Shown piece by piece: positions 11,742 to 24,379 of a DNA stretch of 64,000 nt. A program made the position numbers and the translations under genes. Location of the stretch: positions 612,190 through 676,189 of the forward strand of contig JAAOMT010000494.1 in assembly GCA_016748015.1 (NCBI GenBank). Direction: 5' to 3'. This DNA is from Geosiphon pyriformis (taxonomy: Eukaryota > Glomeromycota > Glomeromycetes > Archaeosporales > Geosiphonaceae). Positions within the stretch are counted from its first letter, which is position 1; every line of letters begins with the position of its first letter. The notes beneath the pieces were generated by a model, which was not told the origin of the DNA, made no database searches, and worked only from the letters and a program-made list of their open reading frames with translations.

Positions 11742-12150
11742 CTCCAATTATTACACTGTTTAATTGGCAGTAGTCAACACAAAATCTGATTTTTTCATTT
11801 TTTTTTATCAAGAACTACTGATGAGATCCAAAGACTTCTTGATGGTTGAATCAATCCATTATTGAGCATTCATTGGACTTTTTTTCTGATGAATTGGTGG
11901 CTAATAGGTGGCACTTGATAAGCTTGTTAACATTTTGGTATAGTATCTCTTGTGTAAATCTGATGTTAAACAATATCAGTTTTCCCAAGATTATTGTTGT
12001 TTTTTGCAAATGTATCAGCAAATTCAGCTATTAGTTGTTTTAATTGTCTTTGTTGTTGAGATTTTAAGGGACCCATGTTGATTCAAGAGAGTTTTTTTTC
12101 CAAAAGATGATAGTTTTCAGTAGTAGAGATAATGTTTGGATTGAGAAGTA
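11742..12150 (-). pseudogene. Reverse transcriptase N-terminal part of element A1
   Basis: Continuation of the A1 reverse transcriptase upstream of the A2 insertion. Fragments such as the segment equivalent to NNGLIQSSKSPWVL are legible near 11850 on the minus strand, and the conserved lead-in peptide before the fingers domain near 12050. Frameshifts and stops are frequent. Confidence 0.72.
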
Positions 12151-13105
12151 AGATATGTCTTATAATTTCGATAAAATTAGAAACAATTTGAGGGTTTTCA
12201 TCCTAAAAGATGTTACTATGTATAATTCCAATTTCTAATTTATTTAATAGAACAATGAGATAGTTGTTGGGATTGTAAAATATAACTCAAAATTTCTTCA
12301 TTTCTTTTGGTATATAGATATTTAGAATTGAGATTTCATGATTCAAACAAATTTGTTCATTGGATTCAAAGATTTGTTGGGTAGTAGTGGGTTTTGAGCA
12401 AGTGTAGATTTCATAATGTTCTCCAAAAAGTGAAATGGTAATTGGTTAAGGAAGTTGTAGAATCTGGTGAGATTCTCTTTGTGTATTGAGAGCTACATTT
12501 ACTGAAATTGTGAATTGTCCAATTGAACCAAAACTTTGTATTTCTCTTTTACTTATGCCTAACTATTTTCTGTTACTAACTGATTGTAACTCTGAAATGT
12601 TAATTAAGAGTAGATAAATTGCTTGAGCAATCTTTTTAGCATGTTTTATTTTAAATAATTTCTTAGTTTTATTTTGTAGCATGACAGTAATATCTCCAGT
12701 ATATTCTGCATCTATAATTCCTTCTCTAATATTGATTTCTTTGCTTGCCAATAATAATCTGGAAGCAATTTAAACTATTGCTTCTGGTGGAATTTTAAGA
12801 GCAATTCTAAGATTGATTTTGGTTAAAGATTTTGGTTAAAAGACCAAAGTGTCTTTTCTTAAGTATTGTAAATTATATCCAGCATCTATATCATGTGCTT
12901 TTTCTGACTTAATTCCTTAACTATTGTTGTTGAAGTATATGAGTTGTAAGCCTGATTGATTTTTAGTAAGATAAATTAAAGTTGTTGTAATTTTTTCTTC
13001 TAGCTTAGATTCTCCAAACTCAATTTCTTTCTGGTTATCTTTACTGAATAAGAGGATGCTAAGAGCATAGTATTCTGAATACCATTTATCATCACAAGGC
13101 ATGAT
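12151..13105 (-). pseudogene. dUTPase and following domain of element A1 (degraded)
   Basis: Minus-strand remnant of the dUTPase block. The frame at 12563-12751 reads SKEINIREGIIDAEYTGDI, which holds dUTPase motif 3 with its catalytic aspartate, followed by the KIAQAIY-like motif 4. A unit equivalent to motif 1 lies near 12870-12900. The part from 12151 to 12500 corresponds to the unassigned domain that follows dUTPase in A4 and B1. Several stops interrupt it. Confidence 0.75.
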
Positions 13106-13760
13106 GTATTCTTTATATAATTAAATGTTTATTTTCTCTAATCATTGAATTTATGCTTTTTGGGTTGGGTAAGTGTGGTTTGTAATTTGGTGGTATGTTT
13201 CTATTTCATTTTCATAGTTGAATTCAGTTAATTCTATTGTGGATTTAATGTACTTAGCTTTTTTTATTTGTTAGACATCTTTTTGTGTGGCTTTATTAAT
13301 TAAAGCTATAGTTAAATTAAAAATTATTTCAGCATTATGAAGATAATGGTAGAGTTTGTTAAGAGCACTATTGTAGACTGTATCAAAAGGTGTTCTTCTT
13401 TTGACTTTTTTCGAGATTGATAAGGCATATTGGCAGGTTTGATCACATACTTTTCTTTTTATTGTAACATCAATCTAGTTGCATTCTTCTGATAGCATGT
13501 CTTCACATATGAAACAAGAAGTATTGTTCTATTTTCCACTTTATTTGGGGTATTCAAATTATTCTCTATAACATGCTTTACAGTAGTAACAGGTGCAAGT
13601 TTTATATTCCTTTTCTGGAGAAATACATGCTCTCATTGATGAAAATTTTTTGTTACAATCTTTGCATTTAAGTGAGATGTAAGGTGGTTGTTTCTATGGT
13701 TTTGGTGTAGAGTATCAAACTACATTCTATCCTTTAGTTTTTTCAAAGATTTTTTGTTCT
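13106..13760 (-). pseudogene. Cysteine-rich module of element A1 pol
   Basis: Right to left, this stretch encodes a module between protease and dUTPase. The best-preserved part near 13560-13690 reads LKCKDCNKKF, then an MRAC, then CTCYYCKAC and CFICEDM, giving at least nine cysteines in about 60 residues. A second small cysteine pair precedes the dUTPase. The pairing suggests zinc ribbons or treble clefs; I know no retroelement domain with this arrangement. Counterparts lie at 35308-35826 and 25160-25861. Confidence 0.65.
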
Positions 13761-14520
13761 GTTTCCTTAGCCCAATTGGATGGTAATTCAAGAGCCATAA
13801 AGATTTCAGTAATTAATAGTTCTTTCTCCTCTTCAAATTCAAATACTGGGGCTTTTTCAGATTTTTTATTAAAAGTATGACAGGTAACAGGTATTCTGGT
13901 GTATTGTTCTTGGTATAAAATCTTTAATTCCTGAGTTTCCCAATCTAAATTTGTATTGGTCTTAAGAAGCCAATCATTTCTGACAAGAGCTTAATATTGG
14001 GGTACATCTATGACTAAAACTTTGATTAGAATGATGATTCCATCAATAATAAATGAGAAATTGTTGATTTCTCCTACTGGGGTTTTTTTTATGCCATTAG
14101 CTATAACAATTACAGTTTAAGTTGGTCTGTTAATATTTTTTCTAAGCTGTTGTATTAATTGATAGGTAATAATGCTTTTGGTGGATCCACTGTTTAGAAT
14201 CAAGTAGATTTGTTTTCCTTTTACTTCAGTTTTAGTATATATAGCAGTGATTGCTTTTTGCTCATTGACTGCTGCATTGCTAAATAAGAATGGTAATTTA
14301 TTGGCTTCAAATTCAAATAAAAATATATCTAAGAGATTAGCATTTTAAGCAATTTAGATTGGTGAAATAGTATTGTTAGAAGGGTTTGATCTTGGTGCTG
14401 CAACTTTACTTTCAAAAAGTACAATTTGTTGAAAATTCAATTCTTCAGATATTATGAGATAACTAGATTGAATATAGTAATAATTGGGTCTTTGCTAACC
14501 AGAATTTTAAGAAACCAACT
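13761..14520 (-). pseudogene. Aspartic protease of element A1 (degraded)
   Basis: Retropepsin-like domain. Near 14200 the minus strand reads LILNSGSTKSI, where the catalytic D-S/T-G triad has become N-S-G by a G-to-A change. The downstream ALVRND.LLKTNTNLDW-type segment, typical of gypsy proteases, is legible near 13960. Stops occur in glutamine codons. Confidence 0.75.
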
Positions 14521-16273
14521 GGTTGTTTGAGTTAATTCTGTTTTTATTATTTTGAAATTGATTTTAAGATGTAAATTGGTTTTGTTAAACCAATTTTCGG
14601 GCTGGTATTTGATATTGTTGTGTAAGTGGTTGTTGATACTATTGAATTGATAAAGGTTGTTGATATTGCTGCTGTGAAGCAGATTAATAGTAATTGTTTT
14701 GCTGTTGGGGTCTTAAAAAATAATAGATTAGTAGTAAAGACTAATAATAAGATTGCTATATTGAAAAATAACATTAATTACTCCTGTTTTGTTAGTTTCT
14801 TTGTAGTTTTTTGCAGTCTCATTTCCAATGTTCTGGAATTCCATAATAGTAACAGCTTTGTGGTTAATTGTTAGATAATGAAGGGTAGTTGTTTTGGTTT
14901 TGTTATTATAATGGCTAATATCTTTGTGTTTGTTGTTGCTGTTGTTAGTTGGTAAAATAGTTTTCAACTTTTTTTGTAAGTTGGTCAATTTTTTTCAGCT
15001 GCTGAGCTAGTTTCTTCAATGACAAAATTCACAAATTTTGTGCAGTTGGCTTTTTCTATAGTTATTTCATAATTTTTTGCATGTTGGATAGCAGTAGCCA
15101 AATCTTCACATAAATGTGGACACACTTTTTTTATGAGTTTATCTTTTAATTTAGCAATGAATTGATTCAAGATTTGGACATCAAAATAGTATTCATTGGT
15201 TTTCAACTGGCAAATTCTTCTGAAAAGTTTGTTGAACTTCTCTAAGTAGGTCATAACTGATTTACTTGGTTTTTGTTTAATATTTTAGAACCGATTTTGG
15301 AGGGTAATAAATGTGTTGTTGTCAGTGAATTGTTGTAAGAAATTATCTTTGAATGCTTGCCAGTTTTCAAAGAGTGCATCCAAGTTTTCAAACTATTTTC
15401 CTGCAGTTCTTTAAAGAAAGTATGAAATAGCTTTTAACATTTTTGCTGCCATCCATCCATTTGCATCTTTTGCTTTTTGGACTTTGTCAAGATATTCTTA
15501 AGGACTGGTAACATTATATTCATTCATGAATTTTGGAATCTTTGTAATATAAGCAGTTGCTATTTCTTCTTCATTTTTTGTGGTTTTTTTTGTTCTGATT
15601 CAGTTTCTTTACTTTCTAAGTTCTCTGAATAATTACTTTTATTTTCCTGCAAGTAATCAATAATATTGGTGCTGGTTAATATGGGTTTCTGTTGTTGAAT
15701 AGAACTTTTAGGTAACTGAAAATCTTCTAATCTTGAGAAATAGATAAGTAGTAAATTTGGTGTTTGTGATTGAACAAGTGAAATTGAAAATAATGTAATA
15801 GAAAGTGGTAATTTGACACTGGTTTCTTGTTCAGATGTTTATAAGTGTTTGGTAGTTGTTTTTGGTGTGTTGTAAATTGTATGGTTAATTTGAATTTTCT
15901 CCTTCTGTTTTCTGTTGTTGCTGTTTTCTGGTTCTAATTTAAAGTTAACAGAGTATTTAGATTGTACTGGGTATTTTTTTTCACAATATTAAATAATGTT
16001 AAAATTAAGTTCTTGGAAGTAGGTGGCAAGTGTTTTACTATTCAGGTCTTTTGTTTCCAATTGTAAATAGTGCACTAAATTATTGTAGAGATTGTTTTTG
16101 ACTTCTGAAATGTTGTAGTTTCTAAAAAAATAATTGTTAATGCAGTTTTCAATGTATTGGTATAGTAATTTCTTGAAAATTTCAATTTCGTCTTGGATGT
16201 TGAAACTTTGCTTGCAGTGAGTGTAAATTGACTGATAATACTCTAAAGTTGTTGTGTCTAGTGTAATCGCTAT
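14521..16273 (-). pseudogene. gag of element A1 (degraded)
   Basis: Full-length gag counterpart. The CCHC zinc knuckle near 14800-14860 reads CYYYGIPEHWK followed by a stop and DC, so two key positions are lost by transitions. The capsid-like region lies at 15000-15530 and the N-terminal linker to 16273. The expected first codon (GTG in A2 and A4) is ATA here. Numerous stops and frameshifts. Confidence 0.78.
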
Positions 16274-16318
16274 TTTGAAGTTGTTATTGTTGTGTTATTT
16301 CTATGGGAGAGCACTAAA

Positions 16319-17278
16319 TGTTACTGGAGATTTTTGGTCTTTTTTTTTAAATGTTTTTAATGTTTGTCTGTTGCTAATTTCACGTTTTCTGGAAGCAGTT
16401 GAACCTCCAATAACTGAATTTATCTTCAAATTATCTCTTATAATTTGAACTGCTGGACTTATAAGTAAAATGGCCAATTCCTTGCCAGTTATTTTATGTA
16501 GTTATGTTGTAGTAAATATCAACTCTTTCTCAGAAATTGCTCATCTGGAAGCTTACTAAAAATGTGTAGTTACTTTGCTGTGAAAGTTAACTCTTCTACA
16601 GAAATCTTGTCTGTAGACTACCTTAATGATTATAATAAGAAAATAAAATAAAATAAAATAAAATAAAATAAATATAAAAAAAATAAAATTCTAACAAGGG
16701 AAATGTTTTCTATTCAAACCTGGAGTCACTAACAGATTACTGAAATTAGTAGCTAATTAATTTTAAAATGTTAATTGTGTTGAGAAAATTTCAAGTATAA
16801 TAATCAAAGAATTTGGTTTTTAAATATTTAATTTTTATTTGATATGTGTAAAAGGTAATTTGTTCTAATTAAGATATTTAAAATAAGATACTATAATAAG
16901 ATACTATAAGAAAATATATTTTCTTAAAAAGAGAGGCTCTTTTTTTATACAATTTGTTGTAGTACTAGTCTTTGAACTTATACTTTCTCTTTGCTCTAAT
17001 TTTGGTAAACTACAAGTTATTTCTACAAACTATTGATTATTTCGGCCAATTTTTATCAATTTCGACGAATTTTGACTTTATTAAATAGTTCAGGGTATTG
17101 TGTAATTTGATTATTTTAATTTCTATGGTACAAATTGGATTATTGATTAAGTAATAATATTTGATAATTTGATTAAATAATAAGTGATAATTGAAATGAT
17201 ACTAATATATGCTAATTAATAATAGGAATTATGAGGGTGATTTTATGCTAATTAATAACTAAAATTCTACTGGTAATA
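16319..17278 (-). repeat. 5' LTR of element A1
   Basis: 960 bp, from TGTTACTGG to GGTAATA (last C mutated). Includes an expanded run of AAATA repeats at about 16641-16671 that is shorter in other copies. The adjacent primer site is damaged (CACTAAA in place of CACCAAA). Confidence 0.88.
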
Positions 17279-17870
17279 CCAGTTTATTCTAAAAGTTATG
17301 CCTTTTTGGTAAGCTATTCTTAAATTTCTACTCTTGTTTCTGGGTTTTTTACCAGACTATTTTTGATGTCAATTACTTAATACTTAATTTTTTTAATCAA
17401 TTAATAGACAATAAAGAAACAAAACAAAAGAAAATAAAAGAAAATAAAAGAAAATAAGAAATTAATATTCTGTTAATAACTAGAATCAAGAATTATTGGT
17501 TCAATATAGTTAAGTATTAAATTCTATCAACATAAAGTGTTGATAATATAGAATAGATTAATATTTTTTTAATTAAGTAATAATAATATGAATTTAGATA
17601 ATAATAGATGTTTTATTAATATAAGTATAATTTTAAATTATAGAAAACTATCTTTTAAAAATAAAAGTATTTGTTAATTTGAACTAAATTGTCTTTTCTG
17701 TTTCTAATATTCTCATTATATATACATAATTCATATTATACAAAATTTCTTGAAATTTTTTAATTCTTTTAAAAAAAATTCTGGAATTCTGGAATTTCTT
17801 TTTTTACTATGTTTATTTCTAATTGGCTAATTTATTTACTTATTATTATTCTTAATTTTTATAAATAATA
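17279..17870 (-). repeat. Right fragment of family B LTR (element B3)
   Basis: Reverse complement of most of the LTR at 46100-46836. Recognisable shared stretches include TTTACCAGACTATTTTTGATG near 17350 and the end AATAATA at 17870. It joins the fragment at 1741-1928 once A1 is removed. Confidence 0.72.
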
Positions 17871-18730
17871 TTATTCTTTTCTTTTAATATTAAACTCTGT
17901 TAAAATTTTCTAAATTTTCTAAATTTTCTAAATCTCCCTCTTAAATTAGCTTTATAACTTTTTTCTTAAAAATTGCTTTTGTTATTCTGGTCTGTAATTC
18001 TTTAAATTAGATATTGGTTAATTTTTTTAGTTGATTAATAGTTACTGTACTTATTTTTGAGTATAGCAGTATTTTTAGCCAGTTCTAAAATCTTATTTGT
18101 AGTCAATAAATGGCTTTTACATATGTAAATAAATTGCTTTTTCTCATAACTTGTTTGATTTGTTGTACTATAATTGAATTAAATATTCTTTTGATTTTAT
18201 TTGTGTATAAATTTCGAATATTTAATTTCTGTCCTAACTTATAATAAAAAAATTTTTTAGAAATTTGTTGTGTCTATTGGTTCTAATTTTTTAAGACAAA
18301 TTCTTTATTTGGTATTAATATTCTTGAAGTTTTCAATGTTTTTTTCACTTTTTTCTACTGAATTTTCAAAAATATGATATTTGAAATATTGTTTTTTATT
18401 TTAGGATCTTTGAATTATTTTTTTGTCTTTATATTGTATTATTTGTTTGTTAATAGTAACTTTGAGGCTTGATTTTTAATATTAAATAAATTATAAAAGT
18501 TGTTGTGCAAGTAAGCAAATATTGTTATTAATTTTTATTTTTATTATTGTTTTTGTCACATATATTGGTTTTTTATATACTGTTTTGATTAATTAATTTA
18601 ATGTATTTGTTTTAATAATTATAATTGGTTTCAGATTTTGTAGAATCTTATCTGGTTTGATTAGTATTTTTTGTACTCTTAATAGTAAAATATTACTGAT
18701 AAATAATAATACTATATTGTAATATGATTT
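17871..18730 (-). pseudogene. Probable 3' internal region of element B3
   Basis: Very AT-rich stretch between the B3 LTR and its integrase. By position it should hold the B-family orf3. No frame stays open for long and only the LTR-proximal purine-rich end is clearly alignable with B1, so the assignment rests on context. Confidence 0.4.
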
Positions 18731-19137
18731 TAATTAATTACTATTTACTGCTTTGGCTAAAATTTTGTTGTTTTATCTTAACTTATATATTCTATTTCTC
18801 AGAATTTTTTTAATGTAAAATAGACTATTCTATTTGGAGTCAAATTTTCTATTTTATTGTTTTTTTACTTTGGTATAATATAAAAGTACTTTGTTTCTAA
18901 TCCTAAATTTAACTGGTTTATTTGGTAACTGGTTGTCATATTGTTTTTTTGTTTTGTTTATGACTTTTGTATATTATTAGCTGCTTTTTATCTTTTATTT
19001 TTTAGAGTTTCTATTAAGTTATATGTTCTTTTTAACAATGTTTTTTGAAGATTGACTTTTGTTATTAATTCAATTATATATGTATTAATATTTATTTTAA
19101 TTGGTATTATGACTGTTCTATTGTTATAAGTTGAAGT
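18731..19137 (-). pseudogene. Integrase C-terminal fragment of element B3
   Basis: The minus strand carries the tail of a gypsy integrase closely related to that of B1 at 29170-29600, including the segment equivalent to FDPKWDGPFHIKEIL near 18800-18840 and the KLPNKPVKF-like segment near 18910-18940. It stops abruptly at about 19137 where the family C sequence begins. Confidence 0.65.
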
Positions 19138-19790
19138 AACAAGTTAATAAATAGTAAGAAAAAACAGGATTGTAGGGTAATAAAAATAATCAAAGAGAAA
19201 ATTACAATATAGAAATGAATTAAATAAGTAAGAATTCAATATGTGTGATTAGTTTCATAAAAATCACAATTGTAAATCTTTTTTGGAAATCTAAAAGTAG
19301 AGAAATAGTTTATAATTGTTAACAAAATAATACTACTGCTATTATTCTATGTCTTAACTCAGTAATTCTTAAAATTAATAACAGATATTATTGTGCTTTT
19401 CAATTATTTCTTTATTCAAAAAATCACAAGAGCAAGCAATTGCTTCTTAAGCTAATTCTAACAAATACAAATCAAAAAAAAAAAGATAAGATATGTAAAT
19501 GTTAACAAGTAATCTTTTATTCCAAGATGTTCAAATACTTAAAGATAAAAAAAAGAGAATAAGCAATATGAGAGAAAGTAATTGATAGTGGGTTTTATTT
19601 TATCACTTTGATCATATCTTTCTACAGCTAAAAGACTTATTGCTTATATAGCTATTAAAAATGGTTAATAACCAAGTCAATAGTCAGGTTATTAATTAGA
19701 TTAATAATTACTATCTAAAAATAGAGTGGTTAATTATATGACATTAGTGGCTAATACATGTAATAATTAATAAAAAATATGAGTTTCAAT
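19138..19790 (-). repeat. Candidate LTR of family C
   Basis: This AT-rich segment begins at the point where the B3 integrase is cut and ends just before a sequence (ATAATATTATCCTCTCC) that resembles the orf3-to-LTR junction of family A. The ends look like TGAA...TTCA. Only one copy is present in the window, so LTR identity is inferred from position. Confidence 0.35.
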
Positions 19791-20285
19791 CATAATATTA
19801 TCCTCTCCAAAGAGATTAAGCTTTAACAAAATCAAACTATTTATAAGATAATTTAATTGAAAAGTTTTGTCTAATTCAAAGTTAACTAGTTTATTAAAGT
19901 TTTTAGTCAATAAGATATATAATATTTGAGACAAAATAAGTTTTGTATCCAAGAAACCAAATCTTTATATAAGAGTTTTGGCTTTTTTAGCAATAGTTAA
20001 AACTCTTAAAACATCTAATTATATAATGCTCAAAATTTCTGCTTGTATCTCTAAAGTTGTTTTCTTCATGAGCTTTATATCTTTTATGATTTCATCAAAG
20101 TAATTATAGAGTTCTAATTGCTTTTTATATAATAAGTTTTTGTCTATGGGTAAAATTTCTTGAATTGTTTTTCCAATTATACTAGAAGGTAAAAATATCA
20201 CTGCTATTATATTTTTCAGTAGATATTTATCCATTTTGCTATCAATTTTTTCTCTTTTGGTAATTTTGCAATTATCTGCATGCAA
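19791..20285 (-). pseudogene. orf3 homologue of family C (fragment)
   Basis: Two overlapping frames on the minus strand (20019-20285 and 19767-19952) resemble family A orf3. The C-terminal part has a hydrophobic LxxLxLxGEDNIM segment next to the putative LTR, matching the TELSLEKKIML end of family A. The upstream part contains an IGKT element also present in A2. Similarity is weak but order and spacing agree. Confidence 0.45.
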
Positions 20286-20289
20286 AAAT

Positions 20290-21172
20290 CGACTGCTTTC
20301 TAGGCCAAATAACAGACACTAAAAAACTTAAAGAACAAATTCATCAAAAATTATTAGTCCACTTAATGAATACCACTATCTAAGCCATAGTCAAAACTCT
20401 TCATATACTTAATAAAAACATCAAGTACTATGTAGAAAAATACTACTCTTAAGTAAAACAACCAGCAAGGCCTAATTCTAAAAAATACAAGTCTGAACCC
20501 AATAGCACAGCAGCCACATGAGAACAAGCTTACTCAATAGTCAACAAGAAACCAAAATTTCTTTCTCCAACAACTCTATCATACTATTAGACACCAGAAA
20601 GTAGAATTGTATTTAATCCAACCATGGAAATTCAGACAGAAACATCATAAACTCTTGGAAATTAACACCCATAAAGTCATAACAGTTGGACCAGATCCCT
20701 AGGAGGATACAGATCATTATTTGGGAATCTCATCTCAACAATTAATAAAATAAACAGAAATACATTGAGGTGAGAACCACCATCAACCCAACTCTTGACT
20801 GAATCATCAACTACCCTCTCTGAAAAAACAGCTATCTTCCAGCCCATTAAGAAAATTAACAAAAAAAAACAACCAGAATTAGCACCAGGAAAATACTCTA
20901 GCACACAAACACCAAACCCTTCAACATTAACCAGTAAGACTCTATCTACTTACCAGATTATGACCTACTGAGATATTACAAAATTAGAGAAATTTTCGAA
21001 AAAAAAAGACAATGCATACTTGTAGATTGCAGAAGCCAAAAAAGCAATTATTGTCAACAACTGAGATGATGACAGAACTATTCAAGCACTGCCATTTTTT
21101 TTGACTGAAACTGCAAATTTATGATATCAAAGCCTAACAGAAAAACTTATTGACTTTATCACCTTTAAGCTT
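20290..21172 (+). pseudogene. gag fragment, left end of inverted chimera B2
   Basis: Plus-strand gag-like remnant. The segment at about 20960-21170 reads KLEKF, then DDDRTIQALPFFLTETANLW and ends in ITFKL, clearly related to the B1 gag capsid region at 23150-23340. The N-terminal part (20290-20950) is rich in N, K, T and Q and broken by stops. Homology stops at AAGCTT (21167-21172), beyond which the sequence is RNase H on the opposite strand. Confidence 0.6.
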
Positions 21173-21380
21173 CTATCTGGCATAGTAATTATCTGCAAAT
21201 TCTTGCTTTTGAATTAATATTAACTTTTTGTAATCTGTGTATACATCAAACTTCTGATTCAAATATTCTTTTTATTTAATAATAACTTAGTAAATGGCTA
21301 AATGTTTTAATGTTAAAGTGTCATAGTTTTTTTCAGCTAGACTCAAACTTTGGCTAGTATATATTATTAGATGTTTTTAT
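21167..21380 (-). pseudogene. RNase H fragment of B2 (inverted)
   Basis: On the minus strand this reads a piece matching B1 RNase H at 28040-28220, including the SLAEKNYDTLTLKHLAIY-like and KFDVYTD segments. It is cut by B1 at 21380 and resumes as reverse transcriptase at 31245. Confidence 0.65.
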
Positions 21381-22160
21381 TGTTATTTATAAAGAAAACA
21401 GATATAGAAAAATAGTAGACCAATAAAGGAGTAGTAGTTAGCATGTAAACATATTGTTCAAAAAATTATAGCACATCATTTGAGAATATGAGCAATTTCA
21501 TAGAACATAAATTAGGTATATATAATGATAGCATTAGAAGCAGAAAAGACAGACTTCTTAGTTTAGATTTTATCTAACCAATCTTTTATATTACAAATAT
21601 TAAATAAATAATTATTCACTATCTTGAATCTACTTTTCACTATCAATGCTTTATGTTGATAGTAATTAATACTTGACTACTTTAGAACAATAGCTCTTGA
21701 TCATAACTATTACCAGATTACTAAAATTTATTGCCTTGGTTTATTTCTTTTATTTCTTTTGTTATTTTTTTTGTTTTACTAATTGATTGAAAATTAAAAA
21801 AAAGTGCTAAGTTACAGACATTATAAGAACAGGTAAAAGACTCATAAAACAAGAGTAAAACACTCATAGATTTGAGGATAGCTTACCAGAAAGATTACTG
21901 GCCATCTTGCTAAAAAAAAAATTCAATAGAATTGTAATTCCGGGAGGCTACTAAAATAACAATTGAATTTCTGTTCATTATACAAAAAACTCACCCAAAA
22001 CCTTCAGATTACCCAAAACCTTTAAATTATTTAAAACTTTCAGATTACTCAAAACCTTCAGATACAAACAACCTTTAGAAACCAAGATCATTATATTAAT
22101 TAAAGCACCAAGTTATGGATTTTTTGTTTGTTTTAAGACCCCAAATAATTATTTGTAATA
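21381..22160 (+). repeat. 5' LTR of element B1
   Basis: 780 bp from TGTTATTTATAAAG to TTTGTAATA. It aligns with 30440-31244 along its length except that it lacks about 60 bp of palindromic repeats present in the partner. Internal repeats CAAAACCTTCAGATTAC near 21990-22070 vary in copy number. Confidence 0.88.
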
Positions 22161-22162
22161 TT

Positions 22163-22178
22163 TGGTGCTCCCTGTGAA
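22163..22178 (+). other. tRNA primer binding site of element B1
   Basis: TGGTGCTCCCTGTGAA starts two bases after the LTR. It shares its first eight bases with the family A site, so both families probably use the same or a related tRNA. Confidence 0.65.
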
Positions 22179-22216
22179 GTATAATCTTACAGAAAACCAG
22201 CATCAACAATAATTAT

Positions 22217-23935
22217 TTGAAAGTGGCAGAATCAGAAATAATAGGGACAAACTATTTAGGATTTGCTAAATCCTTATTTCAACAGTACAGCCAACAATTG
22301 GACCTAACCAACAACTATTATCCAGCAGAATCAGTCTTTAATTTTTATGTCAACAAAAAAATCACAGATTTCCTAGAAAAACCAGTTAATATTGAATTAG
22401 CAAGAGAAATTTCTATACAGAATTAATTCAATACATCAGCTTATTACGAAATTACAGTTTTACACCAATCATCAAAAAAATTAATCAAGAAATTGAAAAC
22501 TACACTCAACAACAATTCCCTATTATCTACACAGATAAGAGTAAAAAAAAGCTACAAACACTAATAATAACTTCAAAGAGAATACAATTACCAATATAGA
22601 AGAAGCAAAGAATTGAATCTCTACTATATTCATATCATCATACACCTGGAAGTACTATCAACATTTTATCAGCAGACATATCTACATCAAACGCGACATT
22701 AACATTTAGACAACTACCATTTCAAAGTAAACAAAAGAAAGTAGAATTATTAGAAACATATGGCAATTACTTTGAAGGATTTAAATCATAATCTCCAACA
22801 CCATCAGGATTTTAATCACTGCCACTTCAACCAGATTTCAGAACCATAAGTCTCTGAAAAGTAACAATATTAGAAGAAAAAAAGGAAGAGAATCAAGAAT
22901 TTAATTATCAAAATTTGATTGCAGAAAATCCAAAAGTTGGAATTCCGAATATTCAAACTCAGCAAACTTAGAATAATCCAAACTCCAAGTTAATTAATCA
23001 GCAAAACTTACTTTTAGAAATTGTCATTAATCAACAACCAATTGATCCGATTGCTGAACAACTTTAACTGTCAATACCACTTTAGCAATTATCTCTTTAA
23101 CTATCACAACAACCAAACTTGGATTCAATGACCTATGCCCCAATAGTAAAACTCAAAAAATTCACTGGTGAAGAGAACAATGCCCAAATATGGCTGAATG
23201 ACATGGAAAAAACCATTGTAGCCAATAGATAGAATGATGCGAGAGTTATGCAAGCCATTTCATACTTCCTCCAGAATACCACCAATTCTTGGTATTAGAG
23301 CTTGGTCAACAAACCTCAGGATTTTAATGCATTCAAGCTTGAGTTTTTAAGATACTTTAGCAACAATAACAGTATTAATTATTTAGCCAATACCTTTACC
23401 ACCATTAAGCAAAGAGAAATTAAAGCAGTCACTATCTACTTAAGATGCTTCCATAGGAATTTGTGCCAAATACAAACAATTGACACAAATTACTTTACAG
23501 CACCACAGATTCTGAACCAGTTCATCCGTGGACTGTGCAGTAGCATCCTTTAATGCATATGCCCAATACATCTACAAACTCTCCAAGATGCAGTTACCAA
23601 TGCATGAAATTTTGAATCCACTAAACTCAAAGCTAACCATGCTCAAGCTGTCAATTTAGTAATGAACAGATCATCTGAATTGGATTCTAAATTGAAACAA
23701 TTTAGTGATTCCATTAACCAAAAATTAAAGGGATACTTAACTAACAATTAGGCAATTTATTAACCTCCACAATGATGCAATAATCAAGAAAATGCAAATC
23801 AGTTCTAGAATCAGTTGCATCTATTCTCCTTAACCAATCAGCAGTGGCAGCAGAAAACATGTGTTTGCCACTACTGTGGTAAACAAAAACATTTGAGAAT
23901 TGACTGCAGGTTAAAAATAGATAACTAATGATCAA
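22217..23935 (+). pseudogene. gag of element B1
   Basis: Gag-like polyprotein of about 570 codons, broken by several stops. The N-terminal frame (22217-22426) starts with TTG AAA GTG GCA and has no ATG. The capsid-like part at about 23130-23560 includes ENNAQIWLNDMEKT and WLVNKPQDFNAFKLEFLRYF-like segments; the frame 23302-23553 is open. A CCHC zinc knuckle, CHYCGKQKHLRIDC, is intact at 23866-23907 and would bind packaged RNA. Most stops fall in Q or W codons. Confidence 0.8.
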
Positions 23936-24379
23936 AAAATCAATATTAAAATCCCAATTACCAATTTTCAACTCCGAGATATCAATCCAATCCAGAAATA
24001 TATCAATCAAGTTACTTATTAGTGACACAGTCACCAATTTATTAACCACCTATTTATTTGACTTCAGTACCAGTTATTTATCAACCACAGCCACAAATAA
24101 TATATTAACTCCAACAAATTCTTATACTGCCACCAAACTCAGCTCAGATGACATTAGAAAATCCCAGATCAAGAGTCACCCAAAACTGGAGATTGGCAAT
24201 AGTTGTCTACTAACTGATTCTTAGTTTATTCAACCAGCCATCAGAATCACACCAGCAGAATTCAGGAACTGGATATACTCAAAACCTGAGTTCTCAAAAC
24301 TACTTAAGCCTTCTAGTAACCCCAGAAGACATTTCATCCAATAACCAGAAGATCAATCAAATACAACCACTTACTAGCA

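Larger units (their letters stand above)
1929..17278 (-). mobile_element. Element A1, Ty3/gypsy-like LTR retrotransposon (split by A2)
   Basis: A full-length but decayed family A element on the minus strand. It has LTRs at 1929-2900 and 16319-17278. Its internal region reads, from right to left, gag, protease, cysteine-rich module, dUTPase, reverse transcriptase, RNase H, integrase and orf3. It is interrupted in the reverse transcriptase by element A2 (6248-11737), which left an ACAT duplication at 6244-6247 and 11738-11741. A1 itself sits in a family B LTR. Many in-frame stops and frameshifts make it a pseudo-element. Its tRNA primer site is mutated, with the TGG of the primer match read as TAG. 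Confidence 0.88.

Noticed and set aside
21990-22075. CAAAACCTTCAGATTAC repeats as a CRISPR array
   Set aside because: Units are tandem without unique spacers, lie inside an LTR, and the genome is eukaryotic.
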